64,000 nt of DNA from Ampelocalamus luodianensis (taxonomy: Eukaryota; Streptophyta; Magnoliopsida; Poales; Poaceae). Under the pieces are notes generated by a model that did no database searches, was not told where the DNA came from, and saw only the letters and a program-made list of their open reading frames with translations. Within the stretch, counting starts at the first letter, position 1; each line of letters opens with the position of its first letter. The DNA lies in NCBI GenBank assembly GCA_036346255.1, contig CM070639.1, forward strand, positions 258,001-322,000, read 5' to 3'. Positions 46,961-58,246 of this stretch are shown here, piece after piece. The position numbers and the translations under genes are program-made.

Positions 46961-49900
46961 CTAGTAGTCCTGTAGCAGGACCCTACCGACCCTCCTTGTG
47001 CGGTTCCGTGAGGTGAAAACCTCGTTCGCGGTGGCCACCGTAACAGAGCGGGCAGTAAGGCCGTCTATGTGGGTGCAACCAGCCTTATTAAGGGAAGCGA
47101 GGGTCGCCGACCACACCGCCTTCGTGCAATGATCGCCGTATGAGCGGGCGGCCGACAAGCACACCTCCCCGGCGCGCCGAAGGCGCTTGAACGTGATGTC
47201 CATCTCGGGCCGGACGGTGACACCTTGCTGGCGGCACGGCACCAAGTTGAGACACGGCCCCCTCAATAACCTCCACGGCCTGCTAAGCAGTGAGCCCAAT
47301 GGAGGTCGAGAGCTCACGCTCTATCCTGACCTCCTCTTCGAGCGCTGCCTTCTTGCCTTGCAGGACCCCCACTTGCTCATCTAGGGATTTCACCCTAAGG
47401 GCAAGAGAGTCGCGCTCACCGCTGAGCACTTCGTTCCGGGCGCGCTCATCCTCCAGCTGCTTCTGGATCTGGGCGAAGCCCGATGCGATGTCATCGTCAA
47501 GGGCCCGTGACAACATCACGGTCTGCAAAAACGTGACCATTAACGAAGTCGCGCGTGGGAAAAGAAGGATCCCTCCAGAAGCCGAGCTCACCTTGACGGC
47601 ATTCGCCTCGATGCCCTAGAGCATGTCCGTCAGGGGCATCCTTTGAAAAAGCTCTCGAAGCAGAGGTGGGGCAGTGACGTCGGTGACTGCCCCGCAAACC
47701 CTCGAGGCGCCCTCATTGACCCGGAAGTCAGCACGACACATCGGTCCTAAGTCCACAGTGCCCCGACCTCCAGCCGGAGCAGGCTCCCACGAGCGTCTCC
47801 CTACGGAAGCAGCCGGAGCGTAACCACCGGCATCAGCTCCATCCTCCCGCACGTCACTGTCCACTGCGAAACACAAACCATCAGCAGTGTCAGAAAAACA
47901 AGCGCCAAAGGACCGACGAGAGGAGGATTTACCACGCGGCATCCGCGGCATCACCGGTATCTCCAGGTCGATATCGTCATGACGCCCGTAAACGTGCGAC
48001 AGGGTGTCGCTGCCGAAGGACTTGTCGACATCGAGCCCCATCATGTCAAACGAGCCAACCGTTTGTTGCACTTGCGATGCGGTTCGCTCAGCCAGCATGA
48101 TAGGACTGTCCCCCACATTCGAAGTGGCGTGCGGGTCAGAGGGGGCAGCGTTCAAAGCCGACCCTGAGAGCTCCGTCCGGTCTGAGGGATCCGTCGCGGG
48201 CCTCTTCGACAGTCGCCCCGCATCCCCCACATCACGCGAGGCCGCACCAGCGTCGTAGGGTCCCACGATGCTCAGGGGGTCACCAAAATCGGCCTGGTCC
48301 TGTCAACCTCAGCCGTGTGGGCATGTTTCTTCTTCTTGGCATCCGGGTCGGGGCGCTCGGAGAGGCGAACCGAGGCGGCGTACGCCCGATTCAGTCGCCC
48401 CTCCCGCACAACCAGGCCGCGCCTCTAGTGCTCCTCGCCCGTGTACGGGCCCAGAAGCACCTCCGCTGCGTAGCTCGCCTCAGTGATGGGCACAGCTGCA
48501 AAAAAAAAGAAAAGAGAAAAAATCATCCCCATCAACATCTACACGACAAATGAGGAGTGTCAAGCCAAGAGTCATACCCTCACGCCCCTTCACGCTAAGA
48601 GTCAGGTGCCCAGACCCCGAGGCGCCACGCTCAACACTCCATTCCCTGGCCAGGGGCCAGATACCGAAGGAACATAACTCCTCCACCAGATCACGCGTGG
48701 AGAAGCGCCTCGTCGCGTCTAGAAGGAGGCGTAGGAGAGCCTCCTCCTTGGCGGTGAGTACAATTTTGGGGCTGGCGATAGGCTGTATCAGCCCACCCTG
48801 AGATCGTAGTCCATCCTCCAATGCGGATGTATGATAAAACCACCTCTGTGTCCAAGCCGTCTCCCAGCGGTTCCGCGCCTGTAGGATCAAGGATAACCGA
48901 CTAGAGGGGGGTGAATAGGAGGTTTTTAAACTTTTAAATAAATTAACGAGATAAGCTAATTAATAACTTAGTCTAAACAAATTATACTTCTAGCTAAGCA
49001 ATACAAGCACAAAGATCAAGCTAGAAATATAAATACGGAAGAGTAAAGACTAGGAATAACCACAATGAGACAACGATGTTTTCCCGTGGTATCGAAGACT
49101 TGCCGGTCTTCACTAGTCCACGTTGAGGGAGCTTGAACCAATCAAGTCGGCTCCACGTATTAAGCCTTTCCTCGATCACTATTGGTTGTTCTTCCTCCAC
49201 TCCGGAGATGGTGAACACCAAACCACTCACAATATGGGCACCGGGCCTCTTCACAATCTTCTTGAAGAGATCACCGTGTAATCACCGCCAAGCCGTCTAG
49301 GAGTTCGGCAAAACTCCAAGAGTAACAAACCAAGACCTTCGCAGCGACACTCAAGTGCAATAGGATCAACTAGAATGATGAATGCACTTTGAATGAGCTC
49401 AACAACCTCTCAAAGAGTGAACAAATGAATTTGAGGAGTTGAATGAATGCACAAGGCTCTAAGGATGTTAAATGTGGTCTAGCTTATCGTCCTTGAGCGG
49501 TGGGGAGTATTTATACCCCAACAAAAATTATAGCCGTTGGAGAAGAAAACTCCACTTTTCACCGAGCGGTACTACCGCTATACCGAGCGGTACTACCGCA
49601 CTTTTCCAACCACTTCAAAGAGCGGCTATAACAGAGGCATTAAATGTCCCGACATAGTTGTTTTATTTTGCAGAGCGGTACTACCGCCAACTAACGAGCG
49701 GTATTACGCAGAGCGGTTATACCGCAAAGTGAGTGCGATACTACCGTTTTCAAGAGAGACAAAAGAGGTGCGCCTTTGGAAAACACATACCGCCAAGTAA
49801 CGATCGGAATAACGGCGTGCGGTACTTCGCTTATCAATTGCGGTACTACCGCATTTTGGTCATACCGCATGAACACTTGCGGTACTACGCGTTGAGGATT

Positions 49901-50909
49901 TGGCACGAAACCGAGAAGGGTCTCTCAGAAAAATATACCGCCATTACAAGTCCGGTCATACCGCAGAGCTGTAGTACCACGTTCAATGCCGGTACTACCG
50001 ATTGTCCTGCCAAGATGGTATTTGCAAATATAAAAGCAAACCAGATGCATGCATGATCCTAGATTGATCCATAAGACACAAAAACATGCTATCAAGCTAC
50101 TAGTCATGATCCCTCTTAATAGTACGACATTTAACCTATAATCCGGTCTTCCAACCATAATTGCTAAGACCGGTAAAAGGTAAAAGATTTCTAATCTACT
50201 TGTACCTTGACTTTGATCCAATTTGATCTGCACGACATCCTTTATCATGTAGCTCACGATCATTCTTACCATTTGGACTTAATCTTACAAATATTCAACA
50301 AACACATTAGTCCAATTATCACATATTATCATAAATTACCAAAACCAATTTTTAAGGGGTCTAGATGCTTTTCAGCGCCGCCAGGGCGGGCAAATACATC
50401 TGACACCGCGACTTCGGCTGAAAATTCACGCTGCCAAAGTTTAACGTGTCGCCAATGCTGTTCTTCTTTGGTTGGCAGCGGGCGTCATGCAGGAAGGCGA
50501 AAACGTGGCCCTCGCCGACAGCTCCGGCCGCTCGAAGCATCCATTCAAAAACTCCCAGCTTCACGATCGAGTTCAGCGTCAATTTTGCCAACTCCACACT
50601 GTAAAGCTGGAGAACGACCGAAACTAGGTCCACGCACGGGATCCAGAGCCCGGCGTCGAAGAAAGCCACGAAGACGACCGCCTCATCTGCCCAAGGGGAC
50701 GACACCGTCTCCGTCCCGGGAACGTGGACTTTTGCCAGACTCTCCAGCTTGCCCTCCTCGACAAGTGTTCGAAGTACCGACTCCGTCACGGTTGACCTCC
50801 CAAGATCGCTCGTGTATGACGCCTCCCCCACGACCTCCTTAGCCCGCCTCGTCAAATCTGAAGCATCGGACGTGGGAAACCGTGCAACCAAAGCACACAT
50901 TGAGAGCAC
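46961..50909 (-). pseudogene. Antisense aORF gene with gypsy-type transposon domain, split by an insertion
   Basis: It starts at the ATG at 50907-50909. The first exon reads FVAFFDAGLWIPCVDLVSVV, LTLNSIVKLGVFEWMLRAAG, FAFLHDARCQPKKNS and FGSVNFQPKSRCQMYLPALAA, which fits the grass putative gypsy-type transposon domain. The element at 48880-50374 interrupts it. It then continues in frame as RNRWETAWTQRWFYHTS and LTAKEEALLRLLLDATRRFS (48570-48874). Later exons cover about 47616-48470 (acidic/Ser-rich, at least two stops) and 46961-47591, a coiled coil (IQKQLEDERARNEVLSGERD). Its function is unknown. It is broken by the insertion and stops. Confidence 0.7.
48880..50374 (+). mobile_element. Non-coding TG...CA element with GCGGTACTACCGC array (copy 2)
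   Basis: The 1495-bp insert starts TGTAGGATCAAGGATAACCG and ends CTAGATGCTTTTCA. A perfect 5-bp duplication GCGCC flanks it (48875-48879, 50375-50379). Its ends and several internal blocks match 10601-12246, in the same orientation. The centre (49560-49990) holds about a dozen GCGGTACTACCGC or near copies, each a palindrome. There is no ORF of note. It interrupts the antisense aORF. Confidence 0.8.
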
Positions 50910-50963
50910 TGAACAAGAGAGAACCAGGAGAGCAGCTAAAGAACGGGCTAGGGGGCGGGCGGC

Positions 50964-50971
50964 TACTTATA
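50964..50971 (-). promoter_or_regulatory. TATA box of the antisense aORF
   Basis: TATAAGTA within GGGCTATAAGTAGCCG on the minus strand, about 55 bp before the ATG at 50909. A start site about 30 bp downstream leaves a leader of roughly 25-30 nt. It lies inside the element, outside the LTR. Confidence 0.45.
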
Positions 50972-51333
50972 GCCCTTTGAGCCAGCCCACCAAGCGCCAT
51001 ATGTCACCAAATCACACAGCGCGCAATACGAGGAGGCGCCGTTACGGGCTACAACACCATTACGACGCACGACGCCCTAGTGCCATACGACGCACGGCGC
51101 CCTAACGTCATTATGGCGCACGGCAATGCTGGGCGCCGTCACGACGCACTGCATCCCAGGACCATTAAGGCGCATGACTCCCCAGGCGTTGCCAAGTGAA
51201 CAGGGTCCGCGAGCCGGGAGATCTTCCGCAAGCGACATGCTTCGCCACGACAGAGGGGACGGTGTGCCTGGACCCTCTTGGAGAACGGCGCGGTTTCAGC
51301 CATGGTGAAGCAGGACCTCGACCGCGAGGGGCT

Positions 51334-51960
51334 TGTTGTAGGGGTGCCCCACTGGCCCCACAACCCGGCGAAGCACAGATCCCTTGGAGGTCTCGCTAGA
51401 GACCTACCCGAAGGGACCCCGAAAGCCCCCCGAAGGGGTCTCGAGGACCCTCTGGGGGAGCCCTGAAGACCCTCCGAAGGAGCGCCGAAGACCCCCCGAA
51501 GGGTCATGAAGACCCTCCGAAGGCTCCCGAAGACCTTCCGGAGTTACCTCGAAGACCCTCCAGAGTAGTCCCGAAGACCCTCCGAAGGAACCTCGAAAAC
51601 CCTCCGAACTTCGCCTCGAGGGGTCATCTTCATGGGGGGTACAAGAGCAACAGGAACGGTGGACCGGGTGCACTCCCCAGATAGGCTACGTCCAGGAAGA
51701 CACACCGTGCACCAGAGGCTACATGTAGGGCGTATAAAAGCCCCTGCAGCCCCTACGGTTACAGTACTTTAGGGGTACAAATGTAAATTTAGATGCCCCA
51801 CAGGGAGGCTATAAATAGCCCCCTCCACCATGTAACAAGGGAAGACTTTTCTTTGGGTAATACATATACACTTAACAACCGAGCTCCTTTCGAAGGACCC
51901 TCCGGTCTCTCAAACACCGCGGGTCCCCTCTTTCTACTGTCTAGTCTTCTCACTACGACA
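51334..51960 (+). repeat. Right LTR, complete
   Basis: It is 627 bp, TGTTGTAGGGGTGCCCC...CACTACGACA. It has the same 24-bp tandem repeat and a TATA box (TATAAATA at 51810-51817), which the left LTR has lost. The preceding bases (ACCGCGAGGGGCT) are fairly purine-rich. Confidence 0.8.
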
Positions 51961-51965
51961 GGAGC

Positions 51966-52135
51966 AAACTCCATAGTTTACAAATCAAAAAAAATTGAAC
52001 AGAAGCATATTGTCTGAGATATAATGCAGCAAAAGAGCGTTTTGTAACCTTGAAAGAAACCTGAAAACTTGTAATGCGCTGTTGTTTGATTAAAGCTAAA
52101 GTGATACATTGTTGGCATAGATTTGTTAAGACCAT
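51966..52135 (-). pseudogene. Possible host exon interrupted by the LTR element
   Basis: The minus strand has an open frame from 52135 (ITSFQVSFKVTKRSFAALYL, FFLICKLWSLL). With the LTR element removed it continues as PFGR at 46072, then meets GGAAG|GTACCC, a plausible donor, and TTTTCAG at about 46007 before an open acidic exon (TVEDEIFVDQEDD). The joined phase is open. I do not recognise the protein, and chance open frames cannot be excluded. Confidence 0.25.
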
Positions 52136-52149
52136 TGCGTTGCAAAGTC

Positions 52150-53267
52150 AATCGTAGCCGCCGCACAACAGCAGGTCCTCCGCCACTTCACCTTCTCCAG
52201 GTTGCTTTCCATATCCGTAACCCTTTGCAAAAATCTCACAAAAAAACACAAAATTTTGGAAAAATTCAAAAGCATCTGGATTGGGGCGAGGCTGGTGGTT
52301 GGTGGGCATGGCGGGAGGAGCGACTACGGAGGTGGAGGACTAGGGTTTTGGGATGGAGACTGGACGCTGGTGACAATGATGATGGGAGAGGGTAGATGGT
52401 GGGTTTTGGGGTCAAGCCACCAATTAGTGTGTTATGATATCTGGTACGAAGAATTCCGGCGAGAGATGAGGAGGGAGCTCACTATGGACCCAGATCTGAG
52501 CGCAAGATCTTGGATTGGTGGTGGCCCGAAGCTGAGTTCAGGGCGGCCGCACCTTCTACCTATCAAGGATGGAAGAAGAAAGGTGCGGTCATGGGAAACA
52601 AAATGAGGAGGCACTCGTGAAGAAGGAAGAAGGAGGGGGCGCTCGTGGGGAAGAAGGAGGTGGGGCAGTGGTGGAAAGGGAGGAGGGGAGGCGGAAGGCA
52701 ACCACACTGCGTTTGAGGAGGCAACGACGGGGAAAAGGGTATTGCTCGGCGAAGTGGCGAGTCTATTGTCACCCACTGGTGGTGGAAGAGAGGGGGCGGG
52801 GAGGGGGAAGCGGGGGCAGGGGTGAGGGAGGGGAGGACGAAGTGGCGATGGCGGCAACAGGCTCCCCTTTTTTGTCTGCGCAAGCCGGCGAGTCCACCGC
52901 CGGTCACTGGTGGTGGAAGCAGGGCGTGGAGGGGAAGCGGGGGAGGGCGAGGGCGGGGGGGGGGGCGGAGCAAGTGGAAGAACGAAGGAGGAGGGGCGCC
53001 CATGGGGAAGAGGAAGGAGGTGAGGGGGGGCGACATCGAAGGAGGAGGGAATCTGAGCCACCGAGGATGAGGACGAAGCAGCGGGGGATGTGATTAAGCT
53101 TAATTGGGATGGTCCGTATTTGCCCTCACTAATTAAGCTCAGTATTTTTATTCCTCCCATCATCCGGCCTCCTGCAGATGTGAGTTCGTATTTGTCCACA
53201 CAGATTTATGCTAGCAGTAAATCACATTTGTATGGAAAGTAAAAAAAAAATCCCGAGTCACACTAAA
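52150..53267. other. Purine-rich GC block without a supported gene
   Basis: 52570-53090 is G/A-rich and contains a degenerate internal duplication (CACTGGTGGTGGAAG near 52775 and 52905; GAAGAAGGAGG near 52650 and 53010). The long minus-strand ORF (52432-53199) is Pro/Ser/Leu low complexity. The edges carry TATTTGCCCTC, as does the element that begins near 56650, so this may be another transposon-borne segment. Confidence 0.35.
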
Positions 53268-56200
53268 AGGAATTTTTTTGGAATAATATTAATTTAAAAG
53301 CTAATTATAAAAATAAATAGTCAGAAAAATTTACAAAACTAGGTCCCTGTTGCTAATTGGAATGGCGACAGGGACCTAGGCGCTGGCGATAGGGGGCTGA
53401 ACAGTAGAGTTAAGTACCTATCGCTACTCCAAATAGCGACAAGGACCCTAATTTTTTTAATATTTAAATTTGGAAAACCGCTATTTCAAATGGCGATAGG
53501 GATCCCGCAAGTCCTTGTTGCCATCCCAAATGGTGATAGGGATTTGCCCTGTAAAAGACCTCAAAATTCAGGCATAACTCACCGTTATTCAGAAAAAAGA
53601 GAGAGTGGAGGGAAGGGAGAGAAGTTAGCGAAGCGTTGCCCGTCCGGTCGTCCACCTTTCATGTAATTTTTTTAACTGAATGGATTGCATAGTTTTAGAT
53701 GTATTGTTACATAGTGTAGTATGTCGTACATAATCCTTTTAGCTGGGTAGTTTAGTTTTAGATATGTTGTTAATCGTGGCAATCTTGTTTACGGTGAAGT
53801 ACATCAAATATGTTGGATGCCACCAACTTCAAAGTTTACTACGGTTAGAGGACTATTCTTGAGGGTCCCGAGGGGATTGATTTGCGTTATTTCCAATCGG
53901 TGATCGTTACTCTAATAAGACCAGAGCATCGTACATGGGGCGCTGTGATGCGGTGTTGTTCCACACATTCGGTTTGGACCATGCTATTGATGATATGAGA
54001 TTGAGTTACCTTACTAACCGAGCACACAGGGCACATATCGAGAGTTAGTGGAACTCAAGGGAACAAGGCCATGAAAGTCATACGTACGCATGGCGAGGGA
54101 CGATCAGTGGGATTTGGTCCTTCTGGTTTAGGCATATGCCAAGCCCACTCCTCCTGCATCGGTGGCTGAACAAGAAGGAGGTGCTGATGCCGAAGAAGTA
54201 GTCATGGATTCCATCCACAGTGCGGCACACACAATGGCCGAAGGTCCGAGAGTTACTGATGATGTCGATAAAGACCGTGTGAAAGGAGCTCCTTCAGTCA
54301 TGCAAGCTAGTGGGCTTGCTGACGAGGGTAAGAAGTTGGAATCCCTAGTCCAAAGGATGGATCTCGAAGACTAGGACTAGATGGCATTATCAGAAGATGA
54401 AGGATCTGATGATGAGGTTGCTGTGAAACAGCAGTCAGTTCCATCTGAGTGAAACACATACCAGTTCAACAACCTCATCGTTAACGAAGGCTCCCGTGTA
54501 CCGTGAGAGTATTACCAGTGCGAGGTCAGGCAAGGAGTTATGTACAAATACAAGGAGGTCGTGTAGGAGGTGGTAAAATTCTAGGTCTTGTCAGTGCGGC
54601 GTACATTTATAGTTGTCAAGTCTAACCCAAAATGCTATGACGTGAAGTGCGACATAGAGGAATGCCCTTGTTGAGTGCACGTATTTCAGCCTAAGTGAGA
54701 CACCTACTAGAAATGCTCTATAGTAGTCCCTCACACATGTGTCATCACTGAGTCAGTGCAGTCCCACAGGAACCTGTCATCAGGCTTCATCGTGAACCTC
54801 ATGTACGGTAAGATCGTGGATAATCTAGATTTTGAGTGACGATCAATCATTCAGGCGACTGAGGTAGGGTTTCAGTACACAGTTAGCTATGCGAATGCAT
54901 GGAGGGCAAAATAGAAGGCATTGGAATCAAGGTTCGGTACGTTCGAGGAATCCTACCACAACTTCCCTGGACTGCTCTGAGTCATACAAATAGGAATCCC
55001 AGCACTCATGTCAACATTTAAGATTCCACGTATCCGAAGTGGGCCAATAAGAGGGTATTGAAATGAGCATTCTTCGCATTTGGTCCATGCATCAATGCAT
55101 TCCGGCGTTGTCGTCCAATCTTGTACGTGGATGGCACATTCCTAACTGGAAAGTACAAAGGTCATATACTGACTGCAATAACGACGGACGAGAACAATCA
55201 AGTTCTTCCCGTAGCATTTGCTTTCATTGAAAGCGAGGACACCGGCAGATGGCTGTGGTTCCTGAGGAATTTGAGAATTTCTATTGTGCAGAGCTATTCT
55301 AACGTATACGTCATACATGATCGACATGCGAGCCTGCTGAGTGCAATAATCCAACTGCAACGAGGAGAGAATGAACCACTTTAATGGGCGGACCTGCAGA
55401 GAAGGTGGGGCATGAGGCATTTAGGTGCAAACTTCTATAAGCAGTTCTGCAACAAGGACTTGATGAACCTGTTCAAGCGACTGTGCAACCAGACTAACAA
55501 CGAAAGTTTGAAATACTCTGGAAGATTCTAGATGAGTGGGCCTAGACACACAGAAGGGAGGCAGTGTAAAAAGCTACTACAAGCGCTGAGCAGCCCCTCC
55601 AAGCATTGCCACAGCTACCCACAGATGGTCCTAGTATGGCGAGGAAGACGGGGGCGCAAGTGAAATGCTTCTCAGACTGGATTAAGCACGAGCCTAAGGA
55701 GAAGTGGTAACTACTACATGACAGAGGTGGTGCTCGGTATGGTGTCATGACAACCAATCTGGTCAACGTGTACAACTGGGTCATGTGCGGTGCAAGGTGC
55801 CTCCCTTTAATTGGTATTGTGGAGGCAATTCTCTGTGGTACCACAGATTACTTTGTTGACAGAAACAATAACGTGTCGCTCGCTATGGCAAATGACAGAT
55901 TACTCTACTCCGCAATGATCACCAAGTACATGGAGGAGAAGATAGGCACAAGGGAGCTTCGCTTCGAGATATTGTGAGGGATAAGGGATGCCATGGGAAG
56001 AACCACGAGAGGATCACTCACGAGTGCACGCTACGCCGCGCTAGTTGCGTATGCACTTGCAACAAGCCTCTTCTTCTGTATAGGCCCTGCTCCCATGTCA
56101 TGGCCACGTGTTCGGTGGTGGCACAACATTCCGACCAGTACCTCTCTTATTATTTAAACAAGGAGGAGGTGTTGCAAACCTGGAGTATAGAGATTTATGG

Positions 56201-56640
56201 ATACGACGTGGTTGGTCATTTCACTGGCCATCCGACATGGGAGTAACTTATTTGGACCGCGAACATTGATAGGCTGAAGGAAAAGGTTGGCCGACGACAG
56301 GTATGGACATCAGGAACGACATGGACGAAGTAGAAGCCGGGCGTCGTACGAAGAAGTGTTCCATTTGCAGGGAGTCTGGGCACTCCTTCCAAAAATGCCC
56401 TACGAGAAATCCACAGGATGAAGGAGACATCGATAGTCTGAAAGTCGTCGCGAGGACCTCATCCGACCGCCACACTCAAGGCGGTCCACATGGCGGACGT
56501 TGAGGTTGCGGCCATAGGAAATGTTCGTCCTATTGTAATATGTGGTGTGCAAGGATTTGTTATATCACTTTGATCTGTTGAAAAACTAGGTGTAACATCT
56601 CTGTGCTTTGTCAACAAAATATGTGCTTGTAAATAGTAAA
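53268..56640 (+). mobile_element. Second MULE, 3' end missing
   Basis: It starts GGAATTTTTTTGGAATAATA and continues with AT-rich TIR-like sequence (AAAAATAAATAGTCAGAAAA) resembling the ends of the 19914-29024 MULE. GGCGACAGGGACCT and GGCGATAGGGAT palindromes follow (53350-53550), then a MURA gene. No right TIR is found before 56640, and no mobile domain gene is present. It is related to the first MULE, but in plus orientation. Confidence 0.65.
53826..56510 (+). pseudogene. MURA-type transposase of the second MULE, degenerate
   Basis: It can be followed across stops: GPEGIDLRYFQS (near 53865), FIVNLMYGKIVDNLDFE (near 54785-54835), the catalytic block at 55121-55384 (LYVDGTFLTGKYKGHILTAI, then VIHDRHASLL), MRHLGANFYKQFCNKDLMN, and NWVMCGARCLPLIGIVEAIL. 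The SWIM finger is CTCNKPLLLYRPCSHVMATC (56047-56106). A complete CCHC knuckle follows (KKCSICRESGHSFQKCPTRN, 56354-56413), more intact than in the first MULE. Numerous in-frame stops make it inactive. Confidence 0.8.
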
Positions 56641-56909
56641 AAAAAGGAGGAATTCGTTATTTGCCCTCAGCTTAGATCAATTTTCAGAAATTACACCCCT
56701 TCCCGATGTAATGCATTTTTTACCCGTCGATTAGTATGTTTCTTCGTTATTTGCCCTCTTCGCATTATTTTATTAATATCCAACCGTTTTCCCCGTTTTG
56801 ACCATGCAAAAATACAACTTTGCCCCTGCCTTTCCCTTTCGCCTCCCCGTTCCATTCCCCAACCCACCGTACCCACCTAGCGCGGGGCCGCGTCTCGGCG
56901 CCACCTGAG

Positions 56910-57200
56910 CCGGGCCTGAGGATGGTCTAGCTCTGCACCGTCCTCGAGCACGCAGCCGATGATCTTGAGTGACCAGGTGGGCGGCTCCGCGTTCTTGGAC
57001 AGTGGGATGGTGTGCGGCGCCTGGTTGGCGAAGGTGTTGAAGACGTAGATGCGGAGCATCCGTTGGAGCGACGGCGGCGTCTTGAGCGCTTCCTGGATGT
57101 CCACCTTCTTGCGCGCGAGCGCCGCGTTGACGCAGGCCTCAAACTTGCGGCAACGTGCAGAGCGCGGGCTCGGAGTAGCACCGCGACGCGATCGGGAGCC
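56910..57200 (-). pseudogene. Fragment of a BAF60/SWP73-type SWI/SNF subunit gene
   Basis: The minus strand reads ALARKKVDIQEALKTPPSLQ, LRIYVFNTFANQAP, KNAEPPTWSLKIIG and LEDGAELD, a very close match to the conserved segment just before the SWIB domain of plant SWP73/BAF60 proteins. Upstream, PDRVAVLL is in another frame, so a frameshift separates it. The fragment is only about 95 codons. The SWIB domain and the rest are absent, and the frame ends at 56877-56879 just past the homology. It is a captured fragment, not a gene that could supply the chromatin-remodelling subunit. Confidence 0.8.
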
Positions 57201-57222
57201 GCTTCTCCAGAATTTGAGCTTC

Positions 57223-57947
57223 TTATTGCACCGCGCGGCGAGGGTGAGGTTGACACCGCCGGAGTTGGCGGCCGCCATGGCAGCCTTGTATGCGGCGGAC
57301 TAGGCCGTCGCAGCAGCGGAGGAGGTGGGGGCCGGGGAACACAACGGGGGCTTCTCGGGAGGGCGCTTGGCGAAGGCCGTGGGAAGCTGAGACGTCATCG
57401 GCCGCATCGGCGGCGGAGGAGTCCTCGTCGAGCACATCAAGCTCGTCGATGCAGTCGTCGTCGTGGTTGGAAACAGCACCGCCCACGGTGGCGACAGCGG
57501 TGGTGTTGGTGGTGACTGGTGAGGTCGAGGTCGAGCGCGGCGACCACGACGACGTCGTCGTTGGTGAGGAGTTGGAGACAGCGGTGGTGGAGGTGGAGGA
57601 GCGGGAGGAGGAGAGTAGGAAGGGGGAGGAGGAGGAGAGGCAGGAGTGGAGGACGGCAAGGGAGAGGAGTAGGAGGAGCGTCGCGGCCCAAGCGTCGAGT
57701 CGGGGGGAGGGGGTTGAAGCAAGAGACTGGAGGAGGCAAAGGGCACCCCCTGTGGCGGCGCGCCACCGGTGTGGCCCCGGCCCTGGCCGTGCAACAGCTC
57801 GGGAGCCGTCGCACGGTCCAACAGCGCATGTGCCACTCCCGCCCGGACAAGGGAGACGCAGCACAGTGGTGCGTCGGCGACGGCGGGATTGGGGGAGGGG
57901 TCGACCGGGGACAGGAACGACGTGGAGGACTGCCACGTGAGCGCCAT
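57223..57947 (-). pseudogene. Second captured coding-like fragment
   Basis: A minus-strand frame of 237 codons contains a membrane-anchor-like stretch (WAATLLLLLSLAVLHSC), then a Ser/Thr-rich region, then an acidic DDDCIDELDVLDEDSS. It looks like the N-terminus of a signal-anchored protein, but I cannot name it. It overlaps open frames on both strands because of high GC. Confidence 0.35.
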
Positions 57948-58246
57948 GGCTTGGCTCGGATTAATTAAAGGCTAATCAGCAAAGGCTTTTGAGTTTGTTA
58001 GGAAGGAGGAGGGGGGAGAAGAAGAAGAGGAAGGAGAGACGCTTGATGCTTTGATTTGTGAAGGCTACAGAATAGAGAAGTGGCAAATGGGAGGGAGGAG
58101 AGGACTCGGTGTGGGAGGGCAGTTGGAGAAGGGTAAAAATGTCTTTTCGGATGGCTTGTAACAGAAAAACAGACATAAATTATTTAAATAATGCAAAGAG
58201 GGCAAAAAGCAAAGAAATAGACTAACGTATGTTATTTGTGTATCTT

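Larger units (their letters stand above)
46078..51960. mobile_element. LTR element (Tat-like) whose only surviving gene is an antisense aORF
   Basis: The element is bounded by LTR sequences starting TGT(C/T)GTAGGGG and a right end CTACGACA. A perfect 5-bp duplication GGAGC flanks it (46073-46077, 51961-51965). It has no gag or pol. The interior carries a minus-strand gene of the kind found antisense in Tat elements, itself split by the insert at 48880-50374. The left LTR lacks its 3' part (TATA, R, U5), which retrotransposition could not produce, so a post-insertion deletion probably removed LTR end, gag and pol together. Confidence 0.8.
56734..58216. mobile_element. Pack-type TIR element carrying host gene fragments
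   Basis: The left end (TTAGTATGTTTCTTCGTTAT then TTGCCCTCTTCGCATTATTT) is similar over about 60 bp to the reverse complement of the right end (58150-58216, ...AATGCAAAGAGGGCAAAAAG...). Between them lies GC-rich coding-like sequence unlike the AT-rich ends, including a BAF60 fragment. A further GTTATTTGCCCTC lies at about 56655, so the left boundary is uncertain. No clear target duplication was found. Class (MULE or other) is not settled. Confidence 0.55.

Noticed and set aside
52432..53199. 255-codon Pro/Ser-rich frame on the minus strand
   Set aside because: It is the complement of a purine-rich degenerate repeat, with no recognisable domain and no splice or promoter support.
57290..57940. 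216-codon plus-strand frame opposite the captured fragment
   Set aside because: Arg/Glu-rich shadow frame in GC-rich DNA; the BAF60 homology fixes the coding strand as minus for this element.
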